Assembly: GCA_009377755.1 (NCBI GenBank)
Contig: WHTM01000003.1
Location: forward strand, 62,001-126,000
DNA: 64,000 nucleotides
DNA from: Hyphomicrobiales bacterium
GTDB lineage: Bacteria > Pseudomonadota > Alphaproteobacteria > Rhizobiales > Xanthobacteraceae
Reading direction: 5' to 3'
Part shown: one piece after another, positions 43,060 through 52,096 of the stretch
Numbering within the stretch: the first letter of the stretch is position 1
How the letters are laid out: every line of letters begins with the position of its first letter
Made by a program: the position numbers and the translations under genes
The notes under the pieces: generated by a model
What the model saw: only the letters and a program-made list of their open reading frames with translations
Told to the model about the DNA's origin: nothing
Databases searched by the model: none

Positions 43060-44024
43060 CCGGTCGTCCGAATCGTCCGGCCGATGGCGAGGAACTTCTC
43101 GCGCCGCTGACGGCGGATCGTCTCGCGGTCGAGCCCGCGCAGGTCGTCGAAGGCGGCGGCGATCGACTCTCCGGCTGCGGCGATCGCGGCCGCCGGATCG
43201 CGGTGTGCGCCGCCGATCGGCTCGGTGACGATCTGATCGATGACGCCGAACCGCGCGAGGTCCTGGGCGGTGATCTTCATATTCGTCGCCGCCTCCTGCG
43301 CCTTGCTGGAATCGCGCCATAGGATCGAGGCCGCGCCTTCCGGCGAGATCACGCTGTACATCGCGTGTTCCAGCATCAGCACCCGGCTTGCGGTGGCGAT
43401 CGCGATCGCGCCGCCGGAGCCGCCTTCGCCGAGGATGATCGCGACATTGGCGACGCCGAGATTGAGGCACGCTTCGGTGGAGCGGGCGATTGCCTCGGCC
43501 TGCCCGCGCTCTTCGGCGCCGATACCTGGATAGGCGCCGGCGGTGTCGACCAGAGCGATCAGCGGAATGTCGAAGCGGTCCGCCATCTCCATCAGCCGCA
43601 CCGCCTTGCGGTAGCCTTCCGGGCGCGCCATGCCGAAATTGTGCTTGAGCCGGCTCTCGGTCGACGAGCCCTTCTCGTGGCCGAGGACACAGACGCTTTC
43701 GCCGTGGAAGCGGGCAAAGCCGCCGATGATGGCGGCATCCTCGCCGAACTTGCGGTCCCCTTCGAGGGGCACGAATTCTGTTAGCAGCCCGCCGATGTAG
43801 TCCAAGCAATGCGGCCGCTGCGGATGCCGGGCGACGAGCGTCTTCTGCCAGGGCGTGAGGTTGGCGTATAGGTCCCTGAGCGCCTGCGCCGCCTTTACCT
43901 CGAGGCGGCCGATCTCTTCGCCGACCGCGACCGCGTCGCCTTCGGCCTGCATCGCGCGCAGCTCCTCGATCTTGGCTTCAAGCTCGGCGACAGGCTTTTC
44001 GAAATCGAGATAACTGCGCATCAA
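43056..44024 (-). CDS. accA: acetyl-CoA carboxylase carboxyltransferase subunit alpha
   Basis: The 322-residue protein has the normal length and motifs of AccA: MRSYLDFEKPVAELEAKIEEL at the start, HNFGMARPEGYRKAVRLM, FDIPLIALVDTAGAYPGIGAEERGQ and GEGGSGGAIAI. With AccD it transfers carboxyl from biotin to acetyl-CoA, the first step of fatty-acid synthesis. It lies 89 bp downstream of xerD on the same strand, an arrangement I recall in Rhizobiales. Confidence 0.96.
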   Translation of the reverse strand: MMRSYLDFEKPVAELEAKIEELRAMQAEGDAVAVGEEIGRLEVKAAQALRDLYANLTPWQKTLVARHPQRPHCLDYIGGLLTEFVPLEGDRKFGEDAAIIGGFARFHGESVCVLGHEKGSSTESRLKHNFGMARPEGYRKAVRLMEMADRFDIPLIALVDTAGAYPGIGAEERGQAEAIARSTEACLNLGVANVAIILGEGGSGGAIAIATASRVLMLEHAMYSVISPEGAASILWRDSSKAQEAATNMKITAQDLARFGVIDQIVTEPIGGAHRDPAAAIAAAGESIAAAFDDLRGLDRETIRRQRREKFLAIGRTIRTTG

Positions 44025-44113
44025 ATCTTGGATTGTTCAGGGTCGCGCCGCGCCATCGCGGGAAACTGGGGCCTGCCCGCACCTCAGTCAAGGAATCGCC
44101 GATGCACCGCCGT

Positions 44114-45058
44114 CTATCGCTCCGCCAGCGGGTGCAGGTCCCGAACCAGACTTTTCAACCGTTCTTCCAACACGTGCGTATAGATCTGCGTGGTGGAAAT
44201 GTCGGCGTGGCCAAGCAGCGTCTGCACCACCCGCAGGTCGGCACCGTTGTGCAACAGATGGCTGGCGAACGCATGGCGCAGCACATGCGGACTGACCTGC
44301 GCCGGCCCGAGCCCCGCAAGGCCCGCCAAGTGCTTGAGCTCGCGGGCAAAATGCTGGCGGGTGAGGTGCCCGCTCTCGCCGAAGGACGGGAACAGCCATT
44401 TCGACGGCCTCGGCGCGGTTTCGGCGAGCCGGGTGAGATAGGCCGCCATCGCCTGCTTGGCGGCATCGTTAAGCGGAACCAGGCGCTCCTTGTCGCCCTT
44501 GCCACGGACATAGAGCATGCGGGCGTCGCGGCGCGCCGCCGATATCGGCAGGGTGACCAGTTCCGACACGCGCAGGCCGGTCGCATAGACCACCTCGAGC
44601 AGGCAGGCGAGCCGCGCCGCGCGCAGGCGTTGCGGCGCCGGTGCTGCGGGATCGTCTGTTTCGCGCTGTGCTGCCTGCAGCAGCCGGTCTACCTCGGCAA
44701 CCGACAGGACCTTGGGCAGCGAGCGACCTCGTTTCGGGCCGGTCAGCACCGCCGCCGGATCGTCGCCACGCAGGCCCTCGGCATAGAGAAATCGATGCAG
44801 CTGGCGGACTGCCGACAGCCGGCGCGCCGATGTTGTTGCCTTGAGGCCCTGAGCATCGAGACGGACCAGGTAGGCGCGCAAATGGGCCGTTGAGGCAGCC
44901 GCGACGCTGGTTCGCGCCTCGTGCAAGGCCGCGGAATAGTCGTCCAGGTCGCGGCGATAGGCGACAATTGTGTTGGCGGCGGCGCCGCGTTCGGCCGCCA
45001 GCATGTCGAGGAACAGCGCAATCAGCGCCGCGTCGGACCGTCGGGCGGGGCGTGGCAT
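44114..45058 (-). CDS. xerD: site-specific tyrosine recombinase XerD
   Basis: The product is 314 residues. An N-terminal SAM-like core-binding domain (MLAAERGAAANTIVAYRRDLDDY) is followed by the catalytic domain with Arg in YATGLRVSEL, HVLRHAFASHLL (H-x-x-R), LLGHADISTTQ and the Tyr of QIYTHV. It resolves chromosome dimers at dif with XerC. The context next to accA and aroK matches chromosomal xerD, not a mobile integrase. Confidence 0.94.
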   Translation of the reverse strand: MPRPARRSDAALIALFLDMLAAERGAAANTIVAYRRDLDDYSAALHEARTSVAAASTAHLRAYLVRLDAQGLKATTSARRLSAVRQLHRFLYAEGLRGDDPAAVLTGPKRGRSLPKVLSVAEVDRLLQAAQRETDDPAAPAPQRLRAARLACLLEVVYATGLRVSELVTLPISAARRDARMLYVRGKGDKERLVPLNDAAKQAMAAYLTRLAETAPRPSKWLFPSFGESGHLTRQHFARELKHLAGLAGLGPAQVSPHVLRHAFASHLLHNGADLRVVQTLLGHADISTTQIYTHVLEERLKSLVRDLHPLAER

Positions 45059-45082
45059 GCGGCTAGCGTCGCGATCCGCCGC

Positions 45083-45229
45083 TCAGTTCTTGATGAATTT
45101 ATCCGGCGACACCGTAATGGTGATCTCTCGCGGCTGCAATTCGCCATATTGGGCAAGCGAATACATCGCGCCATAAGCGAGGCCGCCGATCATTCCCAGG
45201 AAAATAAGCAATCGGAACAAACTAGGCAT
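45083..45229 (-). CDS. 48-residue single-helix membrane protein
   Basis: This is a small open frame, MPSLFRLLIFLGMIGGLAYG..., with one transmembrane helix and a polar tail ending in ITITVSPDKFIKN. It lies between xerD and the divergent aroK. I recall a conserved small ORF at this place in Bradyrhizobium relatives, often given misleading automatic names. It is likely periplasm-facing; its function is unknown. Confidence 0.72.
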   Translation of the reverse strand: MPSLFRLLIFLGMIGGLAYGAMYSLAQYGELQPREITITVSPDKFIKN

Positions 45230-45343
45230 CAGATCGACTCAACCGGGACTGGCCACCTTGACGGCCTAATAATCCGCCGCCAACGATCACGTTCCCACCC
45301 CCTTTGGCAACGGGCCAGAGTGTGTTGCCGCGGTTGATAGTTT

Positions 45344-46009
45344 ATGAAGGTGCAGCCAAGCCAATTGTCAATGTCAGGCCCAAAGGCTCCTGCGATGCGG
45401 CATCCACAAGTAACCATGGCGGCTGACAGTGCGCTTCCGGCGGCGCTGGGCGGCCGATCGGTCGTGCTTGTGGGTATGATGGGCGCCGGAAAATCCTCGA
45501 TCGGCCGCAAGCTGGCCCGGACGCTGGACATTGCCTTTGTCGATGTCGATACCGAGATCGAGACGGCGGCAGGAATGAGCATTCCCGAGATCTTCGCCGG
45601 CCATGGTGAGCCCTATTTCCGCGCCGGCGAGGCGCGTGTCATTACCCGGCTGCTGGATGGCGGTCCGCAGGTCTTGGCCACCGGCGGCGGTGCCTTCATG
45701 CGCCCCGAGACCCGCGCGGCCATTCGCGCCAAGGGCGTCTCGGTCTGGCTCAAGGCCGACTACGAGGTGCTGGTTCGCCGCATCAAGCGCAGAACCGACC
45801 GGCCGATGCTGAAGACCGATAGCCCGACCGAGACCTTGAAGGCCCTGATTGCCGAACGCGATCCGGTTTACGCCGAGGCGGACATCACCGTTTGGTCGCG
45901 GGAGGTTCCGCACGAAACCATCGTCGGTGAAATTCTTGCCGCGCTCGCCGAGTGGCTCGGCGTTGCCGGCAAGGTGTCCGACCTCTTGACGGGAGATCGC
46001 GCGTCATGA
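45344..46009 (+). CDS. aroK: shikimate kinase
   Basis: The product is up to 221 residues. The core begins ALGGRSVVLVGMMGAGKSSI with Walker A GMMGAGKS, followed by FVDVDTEIE, GEPYFRAGEARVI, LATGGGAFM and the lid RRTDRPMLK. It phosphorylates shikimate in chorismate synthesis. ATG 45344 gives an N-terminal extension of about 35 residues; ATG 45371 or a later start is possible, as no strong ribosome site decides. aroB starts four bases before its stop. Confidence 0.93.
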   Translation: MKVQPSQLSMSGPKAPAMRHPQVTMAADSALPAALGGRSVVLVGMMGAGKSSIGRKLARTLDIAFVDVDTEIETAAGMSIPEIFAGHGEPYFRAGEARVITRLLDGGPQVLATGGGAFMRPETRAAIRAKGVSVWLKADYEVLVRRIKRRTDRPMLKTDSPTETLKALIAERDPVYAEADITVWSREVPHETIVGEILAALAEWLGVAGKVSDLLTGDRAS

Positions 46010-47139
46010 CGGCGCCTCTGCGCACCGGCGAGCCGATTGTCGTCACCGTGCCGCTTGGCGCACGCAGCTACGACATCATCATCGGCCGCGACTTGCTCGG
46101 CTCGCTCGGCGCCCGCATCGCTACCCTTCGCCCCAACGCCAAGGCTGCCATCGTCAGTGATGAGACCGTGGCGGCACGCTACATGACGTCAGCCGAAGCG
46201 GCGCTCGCCGCTGCGGGCATCGCGGCCTCCCATATCGTCGTGCCCGTGGGCGAGGGCTCGAAGAGCTATCCGATATTCCTGCAGGTCTGCGAGGCGGTTG
46301 TCGCGAGCCGGATCGAGCGCGGCGATCTGGTGATCGCGCTCGGCGGCGGTGTGATCGGCGACCTTGCCGGCTTTGCGGCGGCAACGGTCCGCCGCGGCCT
46401 CGACTACGTGCAGGTGCCGACGACGCTGCTCGCTCAGGTCGATTCCTCCGTCGGCGGCAAGACGGCGATCAATTCCAGCCACGGCAAGAACCTGATCGGC
46501 GCCTTCCATCAGCCGGTGCTGGTGGTCGCCGACACCGCGCTGCTCGACACCCTGCCGCCGCGGGAGTTCCGCGCCGGCTATGCCGAGGTCGCCAAATATG
46601 GCCTGATTGGCGACGCGGCGTTCTTCGCCTGGCTTGAAGCCAACTGGCGGCAGGTCTTCGCCGGAGGGAGCGCACGCGAGCACGCGATCGCCGTGAGCTG
46701 CCGCGCCAAGGCTGCCACCGTCGCACGCGACGAACGCGAGACCGGCGAACGCGCGTTGCTCAATCTCGGGCACACCTTCGGGCATGCGCTCGAAGCCGCC
46801 GCCGGATTCTCCGACCGGCTGCTGCACGGCGAAGCGGTGGCGCTCGGCATGGTGCTCGCCTTCGCCTTCTCGGCGCGCCGCGGACTGCTTTCCGTGGCCG
46901 AATCCGAGCGCCTGACGCGCCATCTTGCCGATGTCGGATTGCCGACCGGAATCGCCGACATGCCGGGACCGATGCCGGCGCCGGACCGGTTGATGGAGTT
47001 GATCGCCCAGGACAAGAAGGTGCGGCGCGGCACCTTCACGTTCATCCTGGCGCGCGGGATCGGGCAGAGCTTCGTGGCGCCCGACGTCGATCCCGCCGAC
47101 GTTCGCGCCTTTCTTGAAGACACGCTTGCAGCACCATGA
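46006..47139 (+). CDS. aroB: 3-dehydroquinate synthase
   Basis: The 377-residue enzyme has the NAD-binding GGGVIGDLAGFAAATVRRG, the substrate loop QVDSSVGGKTAIN, and metal ligands in LNLGHTFGHALE. It makes 3-dehydroquinate from DAHP. ATG 46006 overlaps the aroK stop (ATGA), the usual aroK-aroB coupling; an in-frame ATG at 45952 lies inside aroK and is rejected. Confidence 0.95.
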   Translation: MTAPLRTGEPIVVTVPLGARSYDIIIGRDLLGSLGARIATLRPNAKAAIVSDETVAARYMTSAEAALAAAGIAASHIVVPVGEGSKSYPIFLQVCEAVVASRIERGDLVIALGGGVIGDLAGFAAATVRRGLDYVQVPTTLLAQVDSSVGGKTAINSSHGKNLIGAFHQPVLVVADTALLDTLPPREFRAGYAEVAKYGLIGDAAFFAWLEANWRQVFAGGSAREHAIAVSCRAKAATVARDERETGERALLNLGHTFGHALEAAAGFSDRLLHGEAVALGMVLAFAFSARRGLLSVAESERLTRHLADVGLPTGIADMPGPMPAPDRLMELIAQDKKVRRGTFTFILARGIGQSFVAPDVDPADVRAFLEDTLAAP

Positions 47140-48416
47140 CCATCAATGATTGGCTCGCGCTTGCCGCGATCCTGTTTTGCCTGCTGCTGTCCGCGTTCTT
47201 CTCGGGCAGCGAGACTGCGCTGACGGCGTCGTCGCGCGCCCGCATGCACAGGCTGGAAAAGAGCGGCAATCGCGAGGCTGCGATTGTCAATCACCTGCTG
47301 GCGGCGCGTGAGCGCATGATCGGCGCCATCCTGTTCGGCAACAACACCGTCAACATCTTCGCTTCGGCCCTCGCAACCGGCGTGCTGCTGACCTGGTTCG
47401 GCGACGCCGGCATCATCTATGCGACGATCGTCATGACCGCGCTGGTCGTCGTGTTATCCGAGGTGCTGCCGAAGACCGCGGCCATCAATGCCCCGGACCG
47501 GATTGCGTTGGCCGTGGCGCGGCCGATGAAGTGGATCGTCGCCGTCTTCGGTCCCGTGCTGATGGGCGTCGAGGCACTGGTGCGCTGGATCTTGAGCTTC
47601 TTCGGCATCCGCGTCGGTGAAAATCAGCCGATTCTCTCCGCCCACGAGGAATTGCGCGGCGCCGTGGACCTGCTGCATCGCGAGGGCGGCGTCGAGAAGC
47701 TCGACCGCGATATGTTCGGCGGCGTGCTCGATCTGCGCGAGCTGGAAGTGTCGGACGTGATGATCCATCGCACCAAGATGGTGACGGTGCGGGCCGACGA
47801 TCCGCCGGAAGCGGTCGTCAACGCCGTGCTTGAGGCGCCGGTGACGCGGTTGCCGGTCTGGCGCGATTCACCGGAAAACATCGTCGGCATGTTGCACGCG
47901 AAGGACCTGTTACGGGAACTGAGTGCCGCCAACGGCGATCGGTCGAAGGTCGACATCAACGTCATCATGACGCCCCCCTGGTTCGTGCCGGACACCACGC
48001 CGCTGTACGAGCAGTTGAAGGTGTTCCGACGCCGGAAGACGCCATTGGCGTTGGTGGTCGACGAATACGGCGTGATGATGGGGCTCGTCACGCTCGAGGA
48101 CATTCTGGAGGAAATCGTCGGCGACATCACCGACGAGCACGATGTCGTTGTGCCGGGCGTGCGGCCGCAGCCGGACGGGTCCGTCAATGTCGACGGCAGC
48201 GTGCCGATCCGCGACCTCAACCGGGCCATGGATTGGAACCTGCCGGACGAGGAGGCGACAACCATCGCCGGCCTCGTGATTCACGAGTCGCGCACGATAC
48301 CGGAACCGGGACAGAGCTTCACTTTCTACGACTTCCGCTTCCGCGTCCTGCGCCGCAATCGCAATCGCATCACCGCGCTGCGGATCACGCCGCTCACCCG
48401 CAGGCCCGCCCCGTGA
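47136..48416 (+). CDS. HlyC/CorC (CNNM-DUF21, CBS) membrane protein
   Basis: The 426-residue protein has an N-terminal DUF21 transmembrane domain (AFFSGSETALTASSRAR) with three to four helices, tandem CBS domains (MIHRTKMVTVRADDPPEAV and LALVVDEYGVMMGLVTLEDILEEIVGDI) and a C-terminal CorC_HlyC FAD-like domain (DGSVPIRDLNRAMDW). The family is linked to Mg/Co export or tolerance. It overlaps the aroB stop by four bases, an order common in Rhizobiales. Confidence 0.92.
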   Translation: MTINDWLALAAILFCLLLSAFFSGSETALTASSRARMHRLEKSGNREAAIVNHLLAARERMIGAILFGNNTVNIFASALATGVLLTWFGDAGIIYATIVMTALVVVLSEVLPKTAAINAPDRIALAVARPMKWIVAVFGPVLMGVEALVRWILSFFGIRVGENQPILSAHEELRGAVDLLHREGGVEKLDRDMFGGVLDLRELEVSDVMIHRTKMVTVRADDPPEAVVNAVLEAPVTRLPVWRDSPENIVGMLHAKDLLRELSAANGDRSKVDINVIMTPPWFVPDTTPLYEQLKVFRRRKTPLALVVDEYGVMMGLVTLEDILEEIVGDITDEHDVVVPGVRPQPDGSVNVDGSVPIRDLNRAMDWNLPDEEATTIAGLVIHESRTIPEPGQSFTFYDFRFRVLRRNRNRITALRITPLTRRPAP

Positions 48417-48604
48417 AGGCGGGACAGACGGCAGCTCCGGATATGGGAGAACGGGCCGCTTGTCTTTCATGCCGAATTGGCATCGAAGGGCAGGAGCCAC
48501 GGTTTCGCGCCACGCTGTGTCGCTGCGGTGCGTCGAAGAGCAAGCCGTTCTGCGACAGCACGCACAAGAGAATCGGATTTACCGCGGAGGGCGGCGGCCG
48601 GTGA
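48413..48604 (+). CDS. short CDGSH iron-sulfur domain protein
   Basis: The C-terminal part reads LCRCGASKSKPFCDSTHKRI, the three-Cys/one-His 2Fe-2S ligand set of CDGSH proteins, here with DST instead of DGS. GTG 48413 overlaps the CorC stop; ATG 48443 is the alternative start. At 53-63 residues it is shorter than most bacterial CDGSH proteins, with no second CDGSH half, so it may be a minimal family member or a fragment. Confidence 0.68.
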   Translation: MKAGQTAAPDMGERAACLSCRIGIEGQEPRFRATLCRCGASKSKPFCDSTHKRIGFTAEGGGR

Positions 48605-48671
48605 GGTCTTGTCTTACAAAGCCAGAGGAGCAACGATCCGAGATCTCTGGGTCATTGCGAGGGAGGTTACG

Positions 48672-49652
48672 ATGCGTAAGCCGGGAGCGCGCTTAAGGAT
48701 CGGAGCGCTGTGTCTGCTGGGTGCGTTCGCGACCACCGAGTTGCCGGCACACGCCCAGTCCTATCCGTCGCGGCCGATCAAGATGATCGTGCCGTTCCCG
48801 GCTGGCGGCCCGTTGGACATCGTTGCCCGCGGCGTGGGCGATAAGCTGACGGCCAGCCTGAAGCAGAATGTGATCGTCGAGAATCGACCGGGCGCGGCCG
48901 GCAACCTCGGATCCGATCTGGTCGTGAAATCCGCGCCGGACGGCTACACGTTGCTGATGGTTCTCAACACCACGCTGACCGTCAATCCGGCGCTCTACAA
49001 GACGATGCCGTTCGATTCGCAGCGCGATCTCAAGCCGATCTCGATCCTGACGAGCAACAGTCAGATGCTCGTGGTGCATCCGTCGGTGCCGGTGAACTCG
49101 GTAAAGGAGTTCGTGGCCTTCGCCAGCAAGGAGACGGTGAGCTATGCGCATGCCGGGCACGGCAGCCCCGGTCACCTGGTGATGGAGTATTTCCGCCTCA
49201 AGGCCGGCTTCAAGGCAAACCCGGTCCCGTACAAAGGCAACGCCCCGCTGGTCAACGATCTCATTGCCGGCCACATCAAGGTCGGATTCGTGGCTACTGC
49301 CGGCGTGCTGCCGCATGTCAGCGCCGGGCGATTGAGGGGGCTGGCTATTTCTTCGGTCAGTCGCTCGCAACTCGCTCCCAACATCCCGACGGTCGCCGAG
49401 TCCGGCTATCCGGATTTCAACGTGGAGACATACTTCGTGCTGGCGGCGCCGGCGGGCCTGCCCGATCCGATCGCCGCCGTGCTGGAGCGCGAGGTGCAGA
49501 ACGCCCTGAAGGCGCCGCAACTCCAGGCAAGGCTTCGCAAGATCGATCTGCTGCCGGTCGGAATGACCGGCGCCCAGGCCAAGGCCCGCATCAAGGCCGA
49601 TCTCGAGCTATGGGCCGGCGTGGTCAAGGCGGCCAATATGCGGATCGAGTGA
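48672..49652 (+). CDS. Bug/TctC-family tripartite tricarboxylate receptor (4)
   Basis: The 326-residue receptor starts at ATG 48672 after GGGAGG. Its signal peptide ends TELPAHAQ, and the mature part starts SYPSRPIKMIVPFPAGGPLD, with VENRPGAAGNLGSDLVVK and DGYTLLMVLN. It is isolated among housekeeping genes, with no TctA/B and no catabolic neighbour, suggesting recent spread of the family into this locus. The ligand is unknown. Confidence 0.87.
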   Translation: MRKPGARLRIGALCLLGAFATTELPAHAQSYPSRPIKMIVPFPAGGPLDIVARGVGDKLTASLKQNVIVENRPGAAGNLGSDLVVKSAPDGYTLLMVLNTTLTVNPALYKTMPFDSQRDLKPISILTSNSQMLVVHPSVPVNSVKEFVAFASKETVSYAHAGHGSPGHLVMEYFRLKAGFKANPVPYKGNAPLVNDLIAGHIKVGFVATAGVLPHVSAGRLRGLAISSVSRSQLAPNIPTVAESGYPDFNVETYFVLAAPAGLPDPIAAVLEREVQNALKAPQLQARLRKIDLLPVGMTGAQAKARIKADLELWAGVVKAANMRIE

Positions 49653-49688
49653 GGACACCGGGCGCGGCGGTGTTCTCCGCGCGCATTC

Positions 49689-49964
49689 TCAGCCGCCGCC
49701 TTCTCCGGGTGCCGCTGCGTGAATGGCGAGCGCGTGCACGCCGCCGGCCAGTTCGCGCGACAATGTCGCGTTGATCATGCGGTGGCGGTCGAGCCGGCTC
49801 TTCCCACGGAACGAGTCCGACACGATATAGACACGGTAATGCGTCTCTCCGCTCGGCCGGTGGCCGGCATGGCCCGTGTGCAGGTGCGACTCGTCGACGA
49901 CGCGCAGGCTCTCCGGCGCGAAGGCTTTGGTCAGCTTCTCCGTGATGAGATCCTGGGTTCGCAT
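49689..49964 (-). CDS. BolA-family protein
   Basis: The 91-residue protein has the BolA fold: LITEKLTKAFAPESLRVVDESH, then HYRVYIVSDSFRGKSRLDRHRMINATL with the conserved RHR and Asn, and HALAIHAAAPGE. BolA proteins work with monothiol glutaredoxins in Fe-S or iron signalling. It is divergent from the J-domain gene at 50080, an arrangement I recall in Rhizobiales next to cobST. Confidence 0.92.
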   Translation of the reverse strand: MRTQDLITEKLTKAFAPESLRVVDESHLHTGHAGHRPSGETHYRVYIVSDSFRGKSRLDRHRMINATLSRELAGGVHALAIHAAAPGEGGG

Positions 49965-50079
49965 GCGCTCGGCCTAGCGGGCGGGCGGCACGGGGGTCAA
50001 CACCGTCCGCCCGGATCACTGTCACGATCCAATGTCAAGACTTGCGGCAGCGTTCGCAACCTCCGCATAATGTTCGGCT

Positions 50080-50712
50080 ATGAAATTCGACTCGCCGCAT
50101 TTCGACCGTATCCGCGTCAAGCCCGACGAAGACCGCCGGCTGCGCGCCAGCTGCCCGTCCTGCGACTGGCCGGGCTGCGGGGAGGCTGCGACGCATCGCG
50201 CGCCCAAGGGGCGGCTGCGAGAGAATGAGTACTGGCGCTTCTGCCTGGCGCATGTGCGGGACTACAATCAGTCCTATAACTATTTTGCCGGCATGAGCGA
50301 CGACGCGGTCGCGCAGTTTCAGAAGGAGTCGATCATCGGCCACCGGCCGACCTGGAAGATCGGCATGAACGGCCCGATCAACGGCAAGGCAAGGCGCGGG
50401 TCGACGGGGGTCGATGCCGGGTTCAGCAATACCAGCGACCCGTTCGATGTCTTCGGCGAACTGGGCGGGCGCGCCCGGCAGGATTTCGAGGCACGGCATC
50501 CGGAGGGACGGGTGCTGCGCAACGCCGAGCGCAAGGCGCTCGAAACCCTCGGCCTGGAGCGGAACGCCACCGCGCACGAGGTCAAGATGCGCTTCAAGAC
50601 GCTGGTGAAGCGGCATCACCCCGACGCGAACGGCGGCGACCGCTCGACCGAGGACAAGCTGCGCGAGATCATCCAGGCGTATAACTACTTGAAATCGGTC
50701 AAGTTCGTCTGA
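50080..50712 (+). CDS. J-domain (DnaJ-like) protein
   Basis: The 210-residue protein has a Cys-containing N-terminal part (RASCPSCDWPGCGEAATHRAPKG) and a C-terminal J domain: ALETLGLERNATAHEVKMRF, then KRHHPDANGGD with the essential HPD. It should stimulate a DnaK-type ATPase; the client is unknown. It sits upstream of cobS and may assist the chelatase subunits, which is inference from position only. Confidence 0.88.
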   Translation: MKFDSPHFDRIRVKPDEDRRLRASCPSCDWPGCGEAATHRAPKGRLRENEYWRFCLAHVRDYNQSYNYFAGMSDDAVAQFQKESIIGHRPTWKIGMNGPINGKARRGSTGVDAGFSNTSDPFDVFGELGGRARQDFEARHPEGRVLRNAERKALETLGLERNATAHEVKMRFKTLVKRHHPDANGGDRSTEDKLREIIQAYNYLKSVKFV

Positions 50713-50991
50713 CGGCCTGGCGGCGGGAAACCGTCCGAAACCCGCCCGCGGCGGCGTTGTGACCGCCTTGTGCGATCCCCATCTGACGCACTGAGCGGCC
50801 CAGCGCCTGTCTCGTCCCTGGGGCTGCCGCAGGGACTGAAATTGCCGCAAATTTGGGCCGCTGCGCGCGGAGGTCGGATCCGCGCCGGGCGCCTTTCACG
50901 GTCCAGTGGCTTTCTGCTAAGACGTTGCCGCGAAACACACGCCATCCCGCCCGAATCCGGCCCCGGTGCCCGTCGGGGCCACGGAGGAGCA

Positions 50992-51978
50992 ATGACCACT
51001 GCGACTGAGGAAGTGGCCGGGCTGCCGGACATGAAGGTGTCTGCGCGCCAGGTCTTCGCCATCGACAGCGACATGGAGGTGCCGGCCTATTCCGAGCCCG
51101 ACTCACATGTGCCGGATGTCGACCCCGACTATCTGTTCGACCGCCAGACGACGCTCGCGATCCTTGCCGGATTCGCCCACAACCGCCGCGTCATCGTCAC
51201 CGGTTACCACGGCACCGGCAAGTCGACGCATATCGAGCAGGTCGCGGCGCGGCTCAACTGGCCGTGCGTGCGTGTCAACCTCGACAGCCACATCAGCCGG
51301 ATCGACCTGATCGGTAAGGACGCCATCGTCATCCGCGAGGGGCAGCAGGTCACCGAGTTCCGTGACGGCATCTTGCCGTGGGCGCTGCAGAACAACATCG
51401 CGCTGTGCTTCGACGAGTACGACGCCGGCCGCCCCGACGTGATGTTCGTGATCCAGCGCGTGCTGGAAGCCTCCGGACGGTTGACGCTGCTTGACCAGAA
51501 CAAGGTGATCAAGCCGCACCCGTCGTTCCGCCTGTTCGCCACCGCCAATACCGTCGGTCTCGGCGACACCTCGGGCCTCTACCACGGCACGCAGCAGATC
51601 AACCAGGGCCAGATGGACCGCTGGTCGATCGTCACCACGCTCAACTATCTGCCGCACGACAACGAGGTTGAGATCGTGCTCGCCAAGGCGAAGCACTATC
51701 GCAACGACAAGGGCCGCGACACCGTCAATCGCATGGTGCGCGTGGCGGACCTGACCCGCAACGCCTTCATGAACGGCGACATCTCGACGGTGATGAGTCC
51801 GCGTACGGTGATCACCTGGGCGGAGAATGCCGAAATCTTCCACGACGTCGGTTTCGCCTTCCGGGTGACCTTCCTGAACAAGTGCGACGAACTGGAGCGG
51901 CCGATCGTGGCGGAGTTCTATCAGCGTTGCATGGGCACCGAGCTGCCGGAAAGCGCGGTCAACGTGGCGCTTTCATAA
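50992..51978 (+). CDS. cobS: aerobic cobaltochelatase subunit CobS
   Basis: The 328-residue AAA+ ATPase has Walker [11 protein letters not shown], Walker B-like [18 protein letters not shown] and sensor [14 protein letters not shown] 50992 follows GGAGGAGCA; a longer frame to 50770 is upstream noise. CobS with CobT and the large CobN inserts cobalt into hydrogenobyrinic acid diamide. CobN is not in the window. No cobalamin riboswitch was recognised upstream. Confidence 0.95.
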   Translation: MTTATEEVAGLPDMKVSARQVFAIDSDMEVPAYSEPDSHVPDVDPDYLFDRQTTLAILAGFAHNRRVIVTGYHGTGKSTHIEQVAARLNWPCVRVNLDSHISRIDLIGKDAIVIREGQQVTEFRDGILPWALQNNIALCFDEYDAGRPDVMFVIQRVLEASGRLTLLDQNKVIKPHPSFRLFATANTVGLGDTSGLYHGTQQINQGQMDRWSIVTTLNYLPHDNEVEIVLAKAKHYRNDKGRDTVNRMVRVADLTRNAFMNGDISTVMSPRTVITWAENAEIFHDVGFAFRVTFLNKCDELERPIVAEFYQRCMGTELPESAVNVALS

Positions 51979-52081
51979 CCGTCGTCCTCGCGAAAGCGGG
52001 GACCCATAACCCCGGTGATGCGATTGATCCGAGAGGGCAGTGGATATGGGTTCCGGGCTTGTACCTTCGGTGCGCCCCAGA
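51979..52081. repeat. dispersed intergenic palindrome between cobS and cobT
   Basis: The gap carries GTCCTCGCGAAAGCGGGGACCC and a partly complementary GGGTTCCGGGCTTGTACC segment, a pattern widespread between genes in Bradyrhizobium relatives. It lies within what should be a cobS-cobT transcript and may affect mRNA folding. The cobT start follows 16 bp later. Confidence 0.5.
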
Positions 52082-52096
52082 ACGACTGCTGAGAAA

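Noticed and set aside
50713-50991. Cobalamin riboswitch upstream of cobS
   Set aside because: No B12-box-like sequence or leader architecture was recognisable; cobST are often not riboswitch-controlled.
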